From Sorangium cellulosum So ce56 (GTDB lineage Bacteria > Myxococcota_A > Polyangia > Polyangiales > Polyangiaceae): a stretch of DNA of 64,000 nt. The translations under genes were made by a program, and so were the position numbers. Under the pieces are notes generated by a model. It was given only the letters and a program-made list of their open reading frames with translations. It searched no databases and had not been told where the DNA came from. The number at the start of each line of letters is the position of its first letter. Positions within the stretch are counted from its first letter, which is position 1. The stretch spans positions 62,001 to 126,000 of the forward strand of contig NC_010162.1 in assembly GCF_000067165.1 (NCBI RefSeq), given 5' to 3'. Below are positions 51,714-60,421 of this stretch, piece by piece.

Positions 51714-52627
51714 GCGCCCGGCCGGGCGCGCTTCGAGCGTGGCTCGATGCGTCGCGGCTGGCCTCGCAGCCGAGCATCGCGCTCCCGCTGCTGCTCGGGC
51801 AGCTCGTCGGCGCGCGGGCGGCAGGCCGACCGCTCGACGTGGGGACGCTCGCGGCGGTCCAGCTGTTCGGCCTGCTGGACCAGCTCTTCATCGTCTACGC
51901 GAACGACGTCGCCGACCAGGAGACCGATCGCCGCAACCGGACCGCCACGCCCTTCTCGGGCGGCTCGCGCGTGCTGGTCGAGGGGCGCCTCTCGCCCCGC
52001 GCGATCGGCGCCGCGGCCGTCGTGTGCGCCGCGGCGCTCGTGGCCGTCTCGGCGGCGCTCGCCGCGGCGCTGGCGACGGCCGCCGCGCCGCTCCTCGTGC
52101 TCCTGGCGATCGCGGCGCTCCTGCTGCTCTGGGCCTACAGCTACCCGCCGCTTCGCCTGTCGTACCGCGGCGGCGGGGAGCTGCTCCAGATGGTCGGCGT
52201 CGGCGCGGTCCTGCCGCTCTACGGCTACATCGCCCAGGGGGGCGACCCGGCGCGCTTCCCCTTCGCGCTGCTCGCGTTTCTGCTGCCGAGCCACCTCGGC
52301 TGCGCGATCGCCACCGCGCTCCCGGACGAGCCCTCGGATCGCGCGAGCGGCAAGCGGACGCTGCCCGTGCGCGTGGGCGGAGAGCGGGCGGCCCGGTGTG
52401 TGGTCCTCCTGAACGGGCTCTCGCTCGTGCTCGCGCCGGTCGGCCTGGGCGCTGTGGGCCTGAGCCCTGGGGCGGGCCTGCTCGCGCCGGCAGCGGCGGC
52501 GCTCGTCGTGCTGCTGGCCCGCCCTGCGCCGCCGGGCTCGCGCCTGCTGCTGGTCCGGGTCGCGGCGGCGGGCGCGGCGACGCTGTCGCTGGTCGGCTCG
52601 ACCGTCATCGCCCTCGCCGCGCGCTGA
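51710..52627 (+). CDS. UbiA-family prenyltransferase (second of two)
   Basis: A 305-residue polytopic UbiA paralogue. Metal motifs: NDVADQETD (about 64-72) and DEPSDRASGKRT (about 205-216). The YSYPPLRLSYRGGGELLQM loop matches that of the first copy (YTLPPIRLNYRGGGELLEM), so they arose by duplication but have diverged widely elsewhere. Both keep all Asp residues and should be active. It starts at an ATGA overlap with the preceding gene and is followed after 14 bases by a lycopene-cyclase-like gene. Confidence 0.88.
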   Translation: MSARPGALRAWLDASRLASQPSIALPLLLGQLVGARAAGRPLDVGTLAAVQLFGLLDQLFIVYANDVADQETDRRNRTATPFSGGSRVLVEGRLSPRAIGAAAVVCAAALVAVSAALAAALATAAAPLLVLLAIAALLLLWAYSYPPLRLSYRGGGELLQMVGVGAVLPLYGYIAQGGDPARFPFALLAFLLPSHLGCAIATALPDEPSDRASGKRTLPVRVGGERAARCVVLLNGLSLVLAPVGLGAVGLSPGAGLLAPAAAALVVLLARPAPPGSRLLLVRVAAAGAATLSLVGSTVIALAAR

Positions 52628-52641
52628 GGAGCGAGGGCGCC

Positions 52642-53352
52642 ATGTCGCACGAGTTCCTGCTGCTCTCGTTGCTCTTCCTCCTGCCAGGAGGCGTCATCTG
52701 GCTCGCGCGCCCGGATCTGCGCCCCCTGATGAAGCGGATGGCGCTCGCCTCGCTGCCGTTCGCGGCGACCGAGCGGCTGTTCTACCCGAGGTACTGGGCT
52801 CCGAAGTTCGTGTTCGACCTGGCCGATCGGATCGGGTTCGGCATCGAGGACGTGCTGTTCGTCGTCGGGCTCAGCGGATTTTCCTCGACGGTCTATGCCG
52901 TTGTGTTCCGCCGCGCGCCGGTGCCCTGCGCGGCGCAGGGGGCGCCGCGCGCGCGACCGTGGTTGCGTGCCGGGGTGGTGATCGCGCTCGCGCTCGCCGC
53001 GGCCTGGGCGCTGGTCGCGGCGGGGGTGCCCGTCCTCTACGCCGCGGTGGCGGCGATGACGGCGTTCGCCGCGGCGCTCGTGGGGGCGCGCCGCGATCTG
53101 CTCGTGCCGGCCCTGCTCGGAGCGCTCCTGTCGGCGGCGCTCTACCTCGGCCTGTGCCTCGTCTTCGCGGCGCTCGTGCCTGGCGTGTTCGAGCGCACCT
53201 GGCGGCCCAGCGTGCTGCTGCCGGGCAGCGCGCTGTTCGGCGTGCCGCTCGACGAGGTCCTCTACGGGCTCGGCGCGGGCTTCGCGGCCACGGTGTTCCC
53301 GGCGTGGGCGTTCGGGTTCAGGTACGGTCGCGCCGGAAGCGACGGGGATTGA
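52642..53352 (+). CDS. Lycopene-cyclase-domain membrane protein (CrtYcd-like)
   Basis: A 236-residue membrane protein with about seven helices and two copies of the CrtYc/CrtYd-type motif: GFGIEDVLFVVGL (66-76; I68-E69-D70) and VPLDEVLYGLG (202-211; D204-E205). The FYPRYWAPKFVFDLADRIG segment fits the 'lycopene cyclase domain' family. Known members cyclise linear carotenoid ends. No carotenoid synthase or desaturase gene is nearby, so the substrate may be a prenylated product of the UbiA pair instead. Fourth gene of the cassette. Its C-terminal coding end recurs as a fragment at 55491-55573. Confidence 0.75.
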   Translation: MSHEFLLLSLLFLLPGGVIWLARPDLRPLMKRMALASLPFAATERLFYPRYWAPKFVFDLADRIGFGIEDVLFVVGLSGFSSTVYAVVFRRAPVPCAAQGAPRARPWLRAGVVIALALAAAWALVAAGVPVLYAAVAAMTAFAAALVGARRDLLVPALLGALLSAALYLGLCLVFAALVPGVFERTWRPSVLLPGSALFGVPLDEVLYGLGAGFAATVFPAWAFGFRYGRAGSDGD

Positions 53353-53430
53353 AATTCCCTGGGCGCTTCCGGCGCGCCTCTTCCTCAGAGGAGCGGTGTT
53401 GCCACCGCAGGGCCGAGCCGCCCCCGTCGC

Positions 53431-55158
53431 TCAGTTCACGGTTACGACCACCTCCGAGCCATCGTAGGTGACCACTTGATCTGGAGCAGCGGTGACGTCG
53501 ACGCCGGCGCCGTGATTGGAGCCCACCCGCACGACCCTGAACGTCCTGCTGGCCGGCATGCCGGTGTAGCTCCCCTTCCGTGCGCCGATGGTCAACCTTC
53601 TGGCAGACTCGCTCCACGTGAATGGAATCGTCGAATAGTGACCGCCCTCATAGTCGTAGCTGTCGCCCTCGTCCTCGTAGAGGGTGAAGGACCCGTCTTG
53701 GCCTGTGTAAATCCGGATCTCCAGCGGGTCGATGCTCTGCGTCGCATACTGGATGCTGGGACCCATGGGGACGATCGAGCCCGCTTTGACGCCTATGTCC
53801 GTGGTCCAGTAGGGCATCCCCGCGAGCGAGAAATTGAGCCCGGCGGGGATCTGCTTGGCATAGGTCGCGAAATTGCTGTCGATGTCGCCCGACCAGCACG
53901 TCGTGGCGTATCGCTGCTGGCCGGCGAAGGCGCTGCGGGTGAGGACGTAGACTCGCTTCTGCTTCGGGCCGACGCTGCGCCAATGCTCGTACACCCCCGC
54001 GGCGTGTCCCAGGGGATAAGCGTTCAGGTACAGCGCCCCCTTGCCGAGCGCGGTATCCGCCGCCCGCACGTTCACGGGGTCCGGGTAGGCCTGAGGTTCG
54101 GTGTTGTCTGCCCAGATGCCGTCCCAGCCGTGCGGCCCCAGCAGGCGATCATGGATCTGCTGGTACACCAGAGCTCTGGCGGCGGGGTTGAATGTGTCAT
54201 AGAAATGGTGCGTGCCGCCGCTGGGGTACAGGGCCCCAATTTCATCGAGCGCGTTGAAGTTGTCCAGCTCTCCCGCCCTCCGCTCGGTGTTCACGCGTTG
54301 ATACACTGGCCAGATCGATATCATCGTGTGGACGTTGGCCTTGTGCATCTCGGCGATGAGAGACGCTGGATCTGGGTAGCGGCGTTCGTCCATGAAGTGG
54401 GAGCCCCACGCGTACGGGGTCCAGTAATCCCAGTCTTGAACGATGCAGTCGACCGGAATGTCGTTGTTGCGGTAGCCGTCCTTGATCCTCAGCAGCTCGG
54501 CCTGGCTGCCGTACTTGTCCTTCGACTGGAAGAGCCCGTAGGCCCACTTCGGGAACAACGGGGCCGCGCCGGTCGCGGTGCGGTACTGGGCTACCACCTG
54601 GTCGATGCTCGGACCATAGAAGAAGTAGTAGTCGACCATGTCACCGGCCTCGGACGAATAGCTGTACTTGCTGTTGCTCGACCTGGTCCCGTCGAAGTTC
54701 GAGGCGGAATAGTTGTCCCAGAAGATCCCGTAGCCCCTGTTGGACACCAGTGCAGGAATGTTGATCTCTGTGTTGGCGTTGACGATGCGCCGCGTCGTCC
54801 CTTTGCGATTCGCCACGTTGTCCTGGTGCTGGCCAAGGCCGAACAAGGCTTCGTCGGCGGGTGAGTTGAAGACGGTCTCGACGCGGTTCGTCCTGACCCC
54901 CTCGACGGTCACGGGTGTCAAGGTCTTGCTGTCTTCCGACAGGATGACGCCGTCGTCCAGGTCGGTGTATGTGACCAGGCCGTTGGTCGTGTCGACGTTG
55001 ACCTTCAGCCGTGAAGTGGTGATGGTCACGGTCCCCTGATTCTCCGCGACGCAAAAGCTCGGTTTGTCCCACTCGTTGTTGACGGAGAGAGAATTCTTGT
55101 CAGGGGGCGAAGGGGCAGTGGTGTACTGGACCCTGATGATGCTCGATGTCAATTCCAA
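53431..55158 (-). CDS. GH31 alpha-glycosidase-like protein with internal deletion and missing N-terminus
   Basis: A 575-residue remnant of a GH31 enzyme. Catalytic nucleophile Asp351 (IWADNTEP) and acid/base Asp425 (WSGDIDSNF) are present. After MPYWTTDIG (ending at residue 456) the protein jumps straight to VKAGSIVPMGP, missing roughly 150-180 residues that in full enzymes complete the barrel and begin the C-terminal beta domain; the junction is at 53790/53791. The N-terminus starts at MELTSSIIRVQYTT with no signal peptide and part of the first beta domain gone. Codons are less GC-rich than in the neighbours, suggesting transfer. Probably inactive despite the open frame. Confidence 0.8.
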   Translation of the reverse strand: MELTSSIIRVQYTTAPSPPDKNSLSVNNEWDKPSFCVAENQGTVTITTSRLKVNVDTTNGLVTYTDLDDGVILSEDSKTLTPVTVEGVRTNRVETVFNSPADEALFGLGQHQDNVANRKGTTRRIVNANTEINIPALVSNRGYGIFWDNYSASNFDGTRSSNSKYSYSSEAGDMVDYYFFYGPSIDQVVAQYRTATGAAPLFPKWAYGLFQSKDKYGSQAELLRIKDGYRNNDIPVDCIVQDWDYWTPYAWGSHFMDERRYPDPASLIAEMHKANVHTMISIWPVYQRVNTERRAGELDNFNALDEIGALYPSGGTHHFYDTFNPAARALVYQQIHDRLLGPHGWDGIWADNTEPQAYPDPVNVRAADTALGKGALYLNAYPLGHAAGVYEHWRSVGPKQKRVYVLTRSAFAGQQRYATTCWSGDIDSNFATYAKQIPAGLNFSLAGMPYWTTDIGVKAGSIVPMGPSIQYATQSIDPLEIRIYTGQDGSFTLYEDEGDSYDYEGGHYSTIPFTWSESARRLTIGARKGSYTGMPASRTFRVVRVGSNHGAGVDVTAAPDQVVTYDGSEVVVTVN

Positions 55159-55490
55159 TCAACCGGCCTGCGGGCATCCTCGAATCCGGGGGGAGGACGA
55201 GGCTGGCGGGGCTCCGCCGGAGCGCCGCGTCAAGAGGGGGAGCGCTGGATCGCGGTCATCGCTGGACCGCCAGACCCGCTCGAAGCGTCGGAGGCAGCCC
55301 GATCAACCGTCAAGAGGGCGTGCGCGAAGAGCGCGAGGGGGTTGTGGCGGTGCCCGCCGGTGAAACAGCGTGCCTCATCGTGGTCACGGCGGACCTCGCC
55401 CATCGCCCTCTCTCGAAGCGCTCTTCAATCGACCAGCGGCCTTCAACGGGACGGATCACGTCGATCGAGCAGGCATGCCTGCTGCGGGGC

Positions 55491-55573
55491 CCGCTCGACG
55501 AGAGACTCAACGGGCTCGGCGGGGGCTTCGCGGCCACGGTGTTCCCGGCGTGGGCCTCGGGGTCCAGGTACGC
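55491..55573 (+). pseudogene. Duplicated fragment of the lycopene-cyclase-like gene end
   Basis: Matches 53245-53327 without gaps, about nine differences in 83 bases, including an identical block of over 30 bases around GCTTCGCGGCCACGGTGTTC. It encodes PLDERLNGLGGGFAATVFPAWASGSRYA, a decayed copy of the cyclase C-terminus. No start or upstream part of the gene is present; the rest of 55159-55801 contains no gene. The GH31 remnant lies exactly between the original and this copy. Confidence 0.8.
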
Positions 55574-55655
55574 GAAGGCGCCTCCGGTCGGGTCGCGCGC
55601 GGGCTGACGCCGGGGCCGCGCAACGCCGGGGCGGTGCTGTCCTGGAACGCCGATG

Positions 55656-55700
55656 CGCCGGGAGCGCCAGGGGATCGTGGTTCCCCTGGCGCTCCCGGCG
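55656..55700. repeat. Perfect 19-bp inverted repeat
   Basis: CGCCGGGAGCGCCAGGGGA (55656-55674) and its exact complement (55682-55700) around the 7-base loop TCGTGGT. It lies about 100 bases past the stop of the Cys-rich repeat gene. There is no T-run on either strand, so it is not a standard intrinsic terminator; it may stabilise the mRNA end or be a recombination or mobile-element trace. Confidence 0.85.
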
Positions 55701-55801
55701 CCTTCGTCATCGGATGGGAGCGGCGGCGCTCCAGCGCGCGGGCGGCGGCGTTTCGCTCGCGGAGCCTCCCGCGGTCGGGGGGATCGCCCGCGCCCGTCGC
55801 G

Positions 55802-57442
55802 TCACGGCAGCATCAGGACGCACTCGGTCCGGCAGACCGGGCCGGCGGCGCCGCCGCCGCTCGGCTCCTCGCAGATGGTCCGGATGATCGCGCCGGGGGG
55901 GCAGGTGGCTCCCTCCACGCACTCGATCCAGCAATCGCCGGGCGGGTACGCGTCAGCGCCGCCCATGCCGGTGCCGGTGCTGCTGCTGCTGCTCTCGCCG
56001 GAGCAGACCTTCTGCTCGATCATGCCCGCGGGGCAGTAGGGCTCGACGGGCACGCACTCGGTCCAGCAATCGCCGGGGTACGGCATGGCGCCCATGCCGG
56101 TGCCGGTGCTGCCGGAGCTGCCGACAGAGACGGAGCTGCCGCCGCCGCAGACGGTCTGCGGGATGCTGTTCGGCGGGCAGTAGGGCTCGGTGGGCACACA
56201 GTCGGTCCAGCAGCCCCCGCCGGGGAAGGGCATGCCACCCATGCCGGTGCCGCTGCTGCTGCTCGTGCCGGGCACGGGCTCGCCGTCTTCGCAGATGGTC
56301 TGCTGGGTCGTGCCCGGCGGGCAGTAGGGCTCGACAGGCACACACTCGGTCCAGCAGTACTCCTGGCCGGGGTACGGGTCCTGGCCGGGGTACGGGCCGC
56401 TGCCGCCGTAGCCGGTGCCGGTGCTGCCCGAGCTGCCGACCGAGACCGCGCTGCCGCCGCAGACGGTCTGCGGAATGCTGTTCGGCGGGCAGTAGGGCTC
56501 GGTGGGCACGCAGTCGGTCCAGCAACCGCCGCCGGGGGGGCGCGGCGCGGCGAAGCCTGGATCGGAGCCGCCGATGCCCCCGCCGGCGCCGCCGGCGCCG
56601 CCGGTACCCGCCCAGCCGCCCGAGCCGCCGACGCCGACGCTGGTGCTGCTGGTGACGGAGGAGCCGCCGTCGCAGTAGGTCTGCGGGGTGGTGCCCGGCG
56701 GGCAGTAGGGCCCGGTGGGCACGCACTCGGTCCAGCAGCCGCCGCCGGGGTACGGCGGGCTCGCGCCCCCATCGGCGCCGCCGGTACCCGCCCAGCCACC
56801 CGAGCCGCCGGCTCCGCCGGTGGTGCTGCTGGTGACGGTGGTGCCTTCGTCGCAGAAGGTCTGCGGGGTTGTGCCGGGCGGGCAATAGGGCTCGACGGGC
56901 ACACACTCGGTCCAGCACGGCTCGGAAGGCATCGGCATGCCGCCAGCGCCCCAGCCGCCGGAGCCGACAGCGCTGGCGCTGCCCCAGCCACCGGTGCCGC
57001 CGACGCCGGCCGTGGTGGTGCCGCCGCACACGGTCTGCTCGATCGTGCCCGGCGGGCAGTACGGCCGCGGCGGGATGCACTCGGTCCAACACTGGCCCGG
57101 ATCGACGGGGATGGCGGTGCCGCCGGCGAAGCCACCCTGGCCCGAAGAGGTGGTGCCGCCGCTGCAGATGGTCTGCTCGCTCCAGTCAGGAGGACAGATG
57201 CTGTCGGGCACACACTGCTCCTCGCACATCTCGCCGATCTCGCACGGTGAACAGACCGTCTCCCAGTGGAAGCCAGGTCCGCAGTCGGGCTCTGGTGGCG
57301 GTGACGGCTCGTCCACGCCCCCACAGCCCTGCCCCTTGGCGCCGGTGAGCACAACGAGCGCGGAGAGCGCAATCAAACCCTGGAGAGAGGAGCGAGCGGC
57401 TGACGAACGCGAGATAAGAGAGGAGAAGATCGCGAAACGCAT
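55802..57442 (-). CDS. Secreted Cys-rich repeat protein (C-x3-C-x6-C-x9-C units)
   Basis: A 546-residue exported protein. The signal sequence ends near LTGAKGQGC. Nine repeats, best conserved as CWTECVPVEPYCPPGTTPQT then C, give a regular C-x3-C-x6-C-x9-C spacing with conserved Trp, Pro and Tyr; the first and the eighth diverge. Flexible Gly/Ser/Ala linkers of 10-40 residues join them. Four cysteines per unit imply two disulfides per bead. No known domain fits. Repeats with C-W-T-D and N-S-I-P form an alternating subgroup, suggesting pairwise duplication. Possibly a surface-coat or matrix protein. Confidence 0.75.
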   Translation of the reverse strand: MRFAIFSSLISRSSAARSSLQGLIALSALVVLTGAKGQGCGGVDEPSPPPEPDCGPGFHWETVCSPCEIGEMCEEQCVPDSICPPDWSEQTICSGGTTSSGQGGFAGGTAIPVDPGQCWTECIPPRPYCPPGTIEQTVCGGTTTAGVGGTGGWGSASAVGSGGWGAGGMPMPSEPCWTECVPVEPYCPPGTTPQTFCDEGTTVTSSTTGGAGGSGGWAGTGGADGGASPPYPGGGCWTECVPTGPYCPPGTTPQTYCDGGSSVTSSTSVGVGGSGGWAGTGGAGGAGGGIGGSDPGFAAPRPPGGGCWTDCVPTEPYCPPNSIPQTVCGGSAVSVGSSGSTGTGYGGSGPYPGQDPYPGQEYCWTECVPVEPYCPPGTTQQTICEDGEPVPGTSSSSGTGMGGMPFPGGGCWTDCVPTEPYCPPNSIPQTVCGGGSSVSVGSSGSTGTGMGAMPYPGDCWTECVPVEPYCPAGMIEQKVCSGESSSSSTGTGMGGADAYPPGDCWIECVEGATCPPGAIIRTICEEPSGGGAAGPVCRTECVLMLP

Positions 57443-57826
57443 GGGGGTACTCCATCCTGCGTGCCTGTGCGAGACACGCGATCAAGGAACGATGGCTCTG
57501 CGCCGCGGCATGCGAGCGCTGCTGCGCGCGGCGTCTCAGCGCCGACTCGGAGAGCTCGCGTGGACATAAAGCACTGGACATGCCAGGCGCGTCCGCCCGC
57601 TCGGTGGCGTCACCGGCCGCACGGAGCGACGCGTATCGGCCGGCTTTTCGAGGCCGCGCGGCGCCAGCTGCGGGCATCCGCCCAGCGCGACGGGCCGCAG
57701 TGTGACGGGGAGCGCTGGTTACGTGTCACGTTGAGCCAACTGGCGCCACAGGGGGTGCCGGCAGGCAAGGGAATGGAAGGATGGGGAATTTTCTTATTGA
57801 GTGGGCTGGATTACAAGACCCAGGGG
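57443..57826. other. Gene-free stretch upstream of the Cys-rich repeat gene
   Basis: No convincing coding frame. It should hold the promoter of the Cys-rich protein; no good -35/-10 pair was recognised. Confidence 0.4.
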
Positions 57827-58090
57827 GGATGACCCGACCCGGATGACCCGACCCAGGTTGAGGCTCGCGGGGGATGACCCGACCCAGGTTGAGGTTCGCG
57901 GCTGGGATGACCCGACCCAGGTTGAGGTTCGCGGGGGATGAGCCGACCCAGGTTGAGGTTCGGCTGGGGATGACCCGACCCAGGTTGAGGTAGCGACCCA
58001 GGTTGAGCGGATCGCGACCCAGGTTGAGGTAGCGACCCAGGTTGACCCAGGTTGAGGTGCTCGACCCAGGTTGAGGTGCTCGGGGGATCG
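57827..58090. repeat. Cluster of ten ACCCAGGTTGAGG repeats
   Basis: Ten copies of ACCCAGGTTG (most extended as CGACCCAGGTTGAGGT) at irregular 10-31 base spacing, several inside a larger unit beginning GGATGACCCGACCC. The core CCGACCCAGGTTGAG differs in one base from the complement of the units at 29911-30036. Variable spacing rules out a coding repeat and CRISPR. Confidence 0.85.
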
Positions 58091-58146
58091 CGCGCCCCAG
58101 GCTGGGGCAGCGCCAGGTTGGGCCAGCGCCCCGATCCCGCGCGGAG

Positions 58147-58764
58147 CTACTGCGCGGAGGCGGCCCGCACGTAGGGCAGCCGCGCCGCCACCTGCCGGAC
58201 CTCCGCGGCCCCCTCGAGCAGCTGGGCGATCGGATCCCAGGTGCCCCGGATCAGCGACTCGCGCGCGCCCGGCTTGATCGTGAAGGGCACCGTGAGATCG
58301 CTCCCCGCCCGGACGACCTGCTCCTCCAGGTCCACCGTGACGGGCGTCGTCGGGTCGGCGTTCACGCGCGCCACGAGCGCGGCGCGGTCCTCGCGGCTCA
58401 CCGAGACGCAGGGGATGCCGAGCGTCGTCGAGTTGCCGAAGAAGATCTCGGCGAAGCTCTCGGCGATGACGGCCTTGAAACCCGCCTTCGCGATCGACTG
58501 CGGCGCGTGCTCGCGCGACGACCCGCAGCCGAAGTTGTGATCGGCGATCAGCACCGTGGCCCCCGCGAAGCGCGGGTCGTTCAGCGGGTGCTCCCGCTTC
58601 TCGCCGCGCTCGTCGAAGCGCACGTCCCGGAAGAGGTGCTCGCCGATGCCGTCGAAGGTGACGCACTTCAGGAAGCGCGCCGGGATGATGCGGTCCGTGT
58701 CGATGTCGTCCCCCGGAACGTGAACGGCGCGACCGGTGACGGATTGAATCAAATCGAGTGCCAT
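58147..58764 (-). CDS. leuD: 3-isopropylmalate dehydratase small subunit
   Basis: A 205-residue LeuD of normal length. Opening GRAVHVPGDDIDTDRIIPARFLK and the substrate-loop NFGCGSSREHAP are diagnostic. With LeuC it isomerises 2-isopropylmalate to 3-isopropylmalate in leucine synthesis. It starts 27 bases downstream of leuC in the same operon. Its end lies 57 bases from the repeat cluster at 57827-58090. Confidence 0.96.
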   Translation of the reverse strand: MALDLIQSVTGRAVHVPGDDIDTDRIIPARFLKCVTFDGIGEHLFRDVRFDERGEKREHPLNDPRFAGATVLIADHNFGCGSSREHAPQSIAKAGFKAVIAESFAEIFFGNSTTLGIPCVSVSREDRAALVARVNADPTTPVTVDLEEQVVRAGSDLTVPFTIKPGARESLIRGTWDPIAQLLEGAAEVRQVAARLPYVRAASAQ

Positions 58765-58791
58765 TGGGATCTCCCTCGGGTGCGAGCGTCG

Positions 58792-60201
58792 TCAGATTCC
58801 GAACACGTCACGAGCGTCGGCGATCTCGCCGCGGACGGCGGCCGCCGCGACCATCACCGGGCTCATGAGCACGGTGCGCCCGGTGGGGCTCCCCTGCCTG
58901 CCCTTGAAGTTGCGATTGGACGAGGAGGCGCACAGCTCATCCCCGATGAGCTTGTCGGGGTTCATCGCCAGGCACATCGAGCAGCCCGGCTCGCGCCACT
59001 CGAAGCCCGCCTCGCGGAAGACCCGATCCAGCCCCTCGGCCTCGGCCGCGCGCGCCACCTCCATCGACCCCGGGACGGCCAGCGCGCGCACGTGCGGCGC
59101 GACCCTGTGCCCCTGGATGCGCCGCGCCACCTCCCGGAAATCCGAGAGGCGGCCGTTCGTGCAGCTCCCGATGAACGCCACGTTGATCTTCGTCCCCTCG
59201 ATCGGCTTGCCGCCCTCGAGACGCATGTACTCGAGCGCCTCGCGGATCAGCGCCCGCTCGGACTCGTTCGTCACGTCCTCGGCCGCCGGGACCTTCTCCT
59301 TCACCGAGATCGCCTGCCCCGGCGTGATGCCCCAGGTGACCGTCGGCGCGATCTCGCTCGCGTTGATCCGGACGACGTCGTCGTAACGCGCGTCCTCGTC
59401 CGAGGCGATCGAGCGCCAGTACTCGAGCGCCTTCTCCCACGCCTCGCCCTTCGGCGCGTACGGACGCCCCTTCATGTACTCGAACGTCACCTGGTCCGGG
59501 TTGACATAGCCGACCCGGGCGCCGCCCTCGATCGACATGTTGCACAGGGTCATCCGCTCCTCCATCGAGAACCCCTCGATGGTCGACCCGCCGTACTCGT
59601 ACGCGTAGCCCGTGCCGCCGGACACGCCGAGCCGGCGGATGATCTCGAGGATGATGTCCTTCGCGTAGACGCCCGGCCCGAGCTTGCCCTCCACCTGGAT
59701 CCGCCGGACCTTGAGCCGCTGGAGGCTCAGCGTCTGCGTGGCGAGCACGTCGCGCACCTGCGTCGTCCCGATCCCGAACGCGATCGCGCCGAAGGCGCCG
59801 TGCGTCGACGTGTGCGAGTCGCCGCACGCGATCGTCATGCCCGGCTGCGTGAGGCCGAGCTCGGGGCCGATGATGTGCACGATGCCCTGCTTCCCCGACT
59901 CGAGATCGAAGAACGTGACGCCCTGCTCGGTGCACGCCTTCTTGAGCGCGTCGACCATCCCCTCGGCCAGCGTGTCCTTGAACGGCCGCTTGCGGTTGTC
60001 GGTCGGGACGATGTGATCGAGGGTCGCGAACGTCCGCTCGGGCATGCTCACCCGCAGGCCGAGATCGCGGAGCATCCCGAACGCCTGGGGGCTCGTCACC
60101 TCGTGGATCAGGTGAAGGCCGATGAAGAGCTGGTCCTCGCCGCTCGGCAACGTGCGGACTTTGTGGAGGTCCCAAACCTTGTCATAGAGACTCTTACCCA
60201 T
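58792..60201 (-). CDS. leuC: 3-isopropylmalate dehydratase large subunit
   Basis: A 469-residue aconitase-family enzyme of typical LeuC length. The three [4Fe-4S] cysteines are seen in GSCTNGR and in CSMCLAMN. Other LeuC marks are [21 protein letters not shown] and [13 protein letters not shown]. It is the first gene of leuCD and is divergent from a LysR gene, whose product probably controls it. Confidence 0.96.
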   Translation of the reverse strand: MGKSLYDKVWDLHKVRTLPSGEDQLFIGLHLIHEVTSPQAFGMLRDLGLRVSMPERTFATLDHIVPTDNRKRPFKDTLAEGMVDALKKACTEQGVTFFDLESGKQGIVHIIGPELGLTQPGMTIACGDSHTSTHGAFGAIAFGIGTTQVRDVLATQTLSLQRLKVRRIQVEGKLGPGVYAKDIILEIIRRLGVSGGTGYAYEYGGSTIEGFSMEERMTLCNMSIEGGARVGYVNPDQVTFEYMKGRPYAPKGEAWEKALEYWRSIASDEDARYDDVVRINASEIAPTVTWGITPGQAISVKEKVPAAEDVTNESERALIREALEYMRLEGGKPIEGTKINVAFIGSCTNGRLSDFREVARRIQGHRVAPHVRALAVPGSMEVARAAEAEGLDRVFREAGFEWREPGCSMCLAMNPDKLIGDELCASSSNRNFKGRQGSPTGRTVLMSPVMVAAAAVRGEIADARDVFGI

Positions 60202-60374
60202 GATGGCCTCTCGCGGTGCGCTGGAATCGGGTGAAGGGGGGTGAAGGGGACGGCGTGCGGACCGGCCCGACGCCGGCGCCAGGGCGCGCCAGCGGCCTCC
60301 CTCGAAGGCGGCCGGCCGCCGCCGGTCTGGCGGTTCAACGTCGGGCGGGCGGCATGACTATGCGGGCGCGAGAG

Positions 60375-60413
60375 GATTAAGTCGAATGAAACTTTTTTCA
60401 CGATCGATTAAGT
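60375..60413. promoter_or_regulatory. Paired GATTAAGT sites between leuC and the LysR gene
   Basis: GATTAAGT at 60375-60382 and again at 60406-60413, 31 bases apart (about three helix turns), in an AT-rich island ending 8 bases before the LysR ATG. A likely regulator-binding region for the divergent pair. Confidence 0.45.
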
Positions 60414-60421
60414 AAAGCTAC

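Noticed and set aside
55310..55537. Transposase remnant suggested by a VEGRWSIEERFERGRWA stretch on the minus strand
   Set aside because: Too short, with no catalytic residues and no terminal repeats; it could not be supported.
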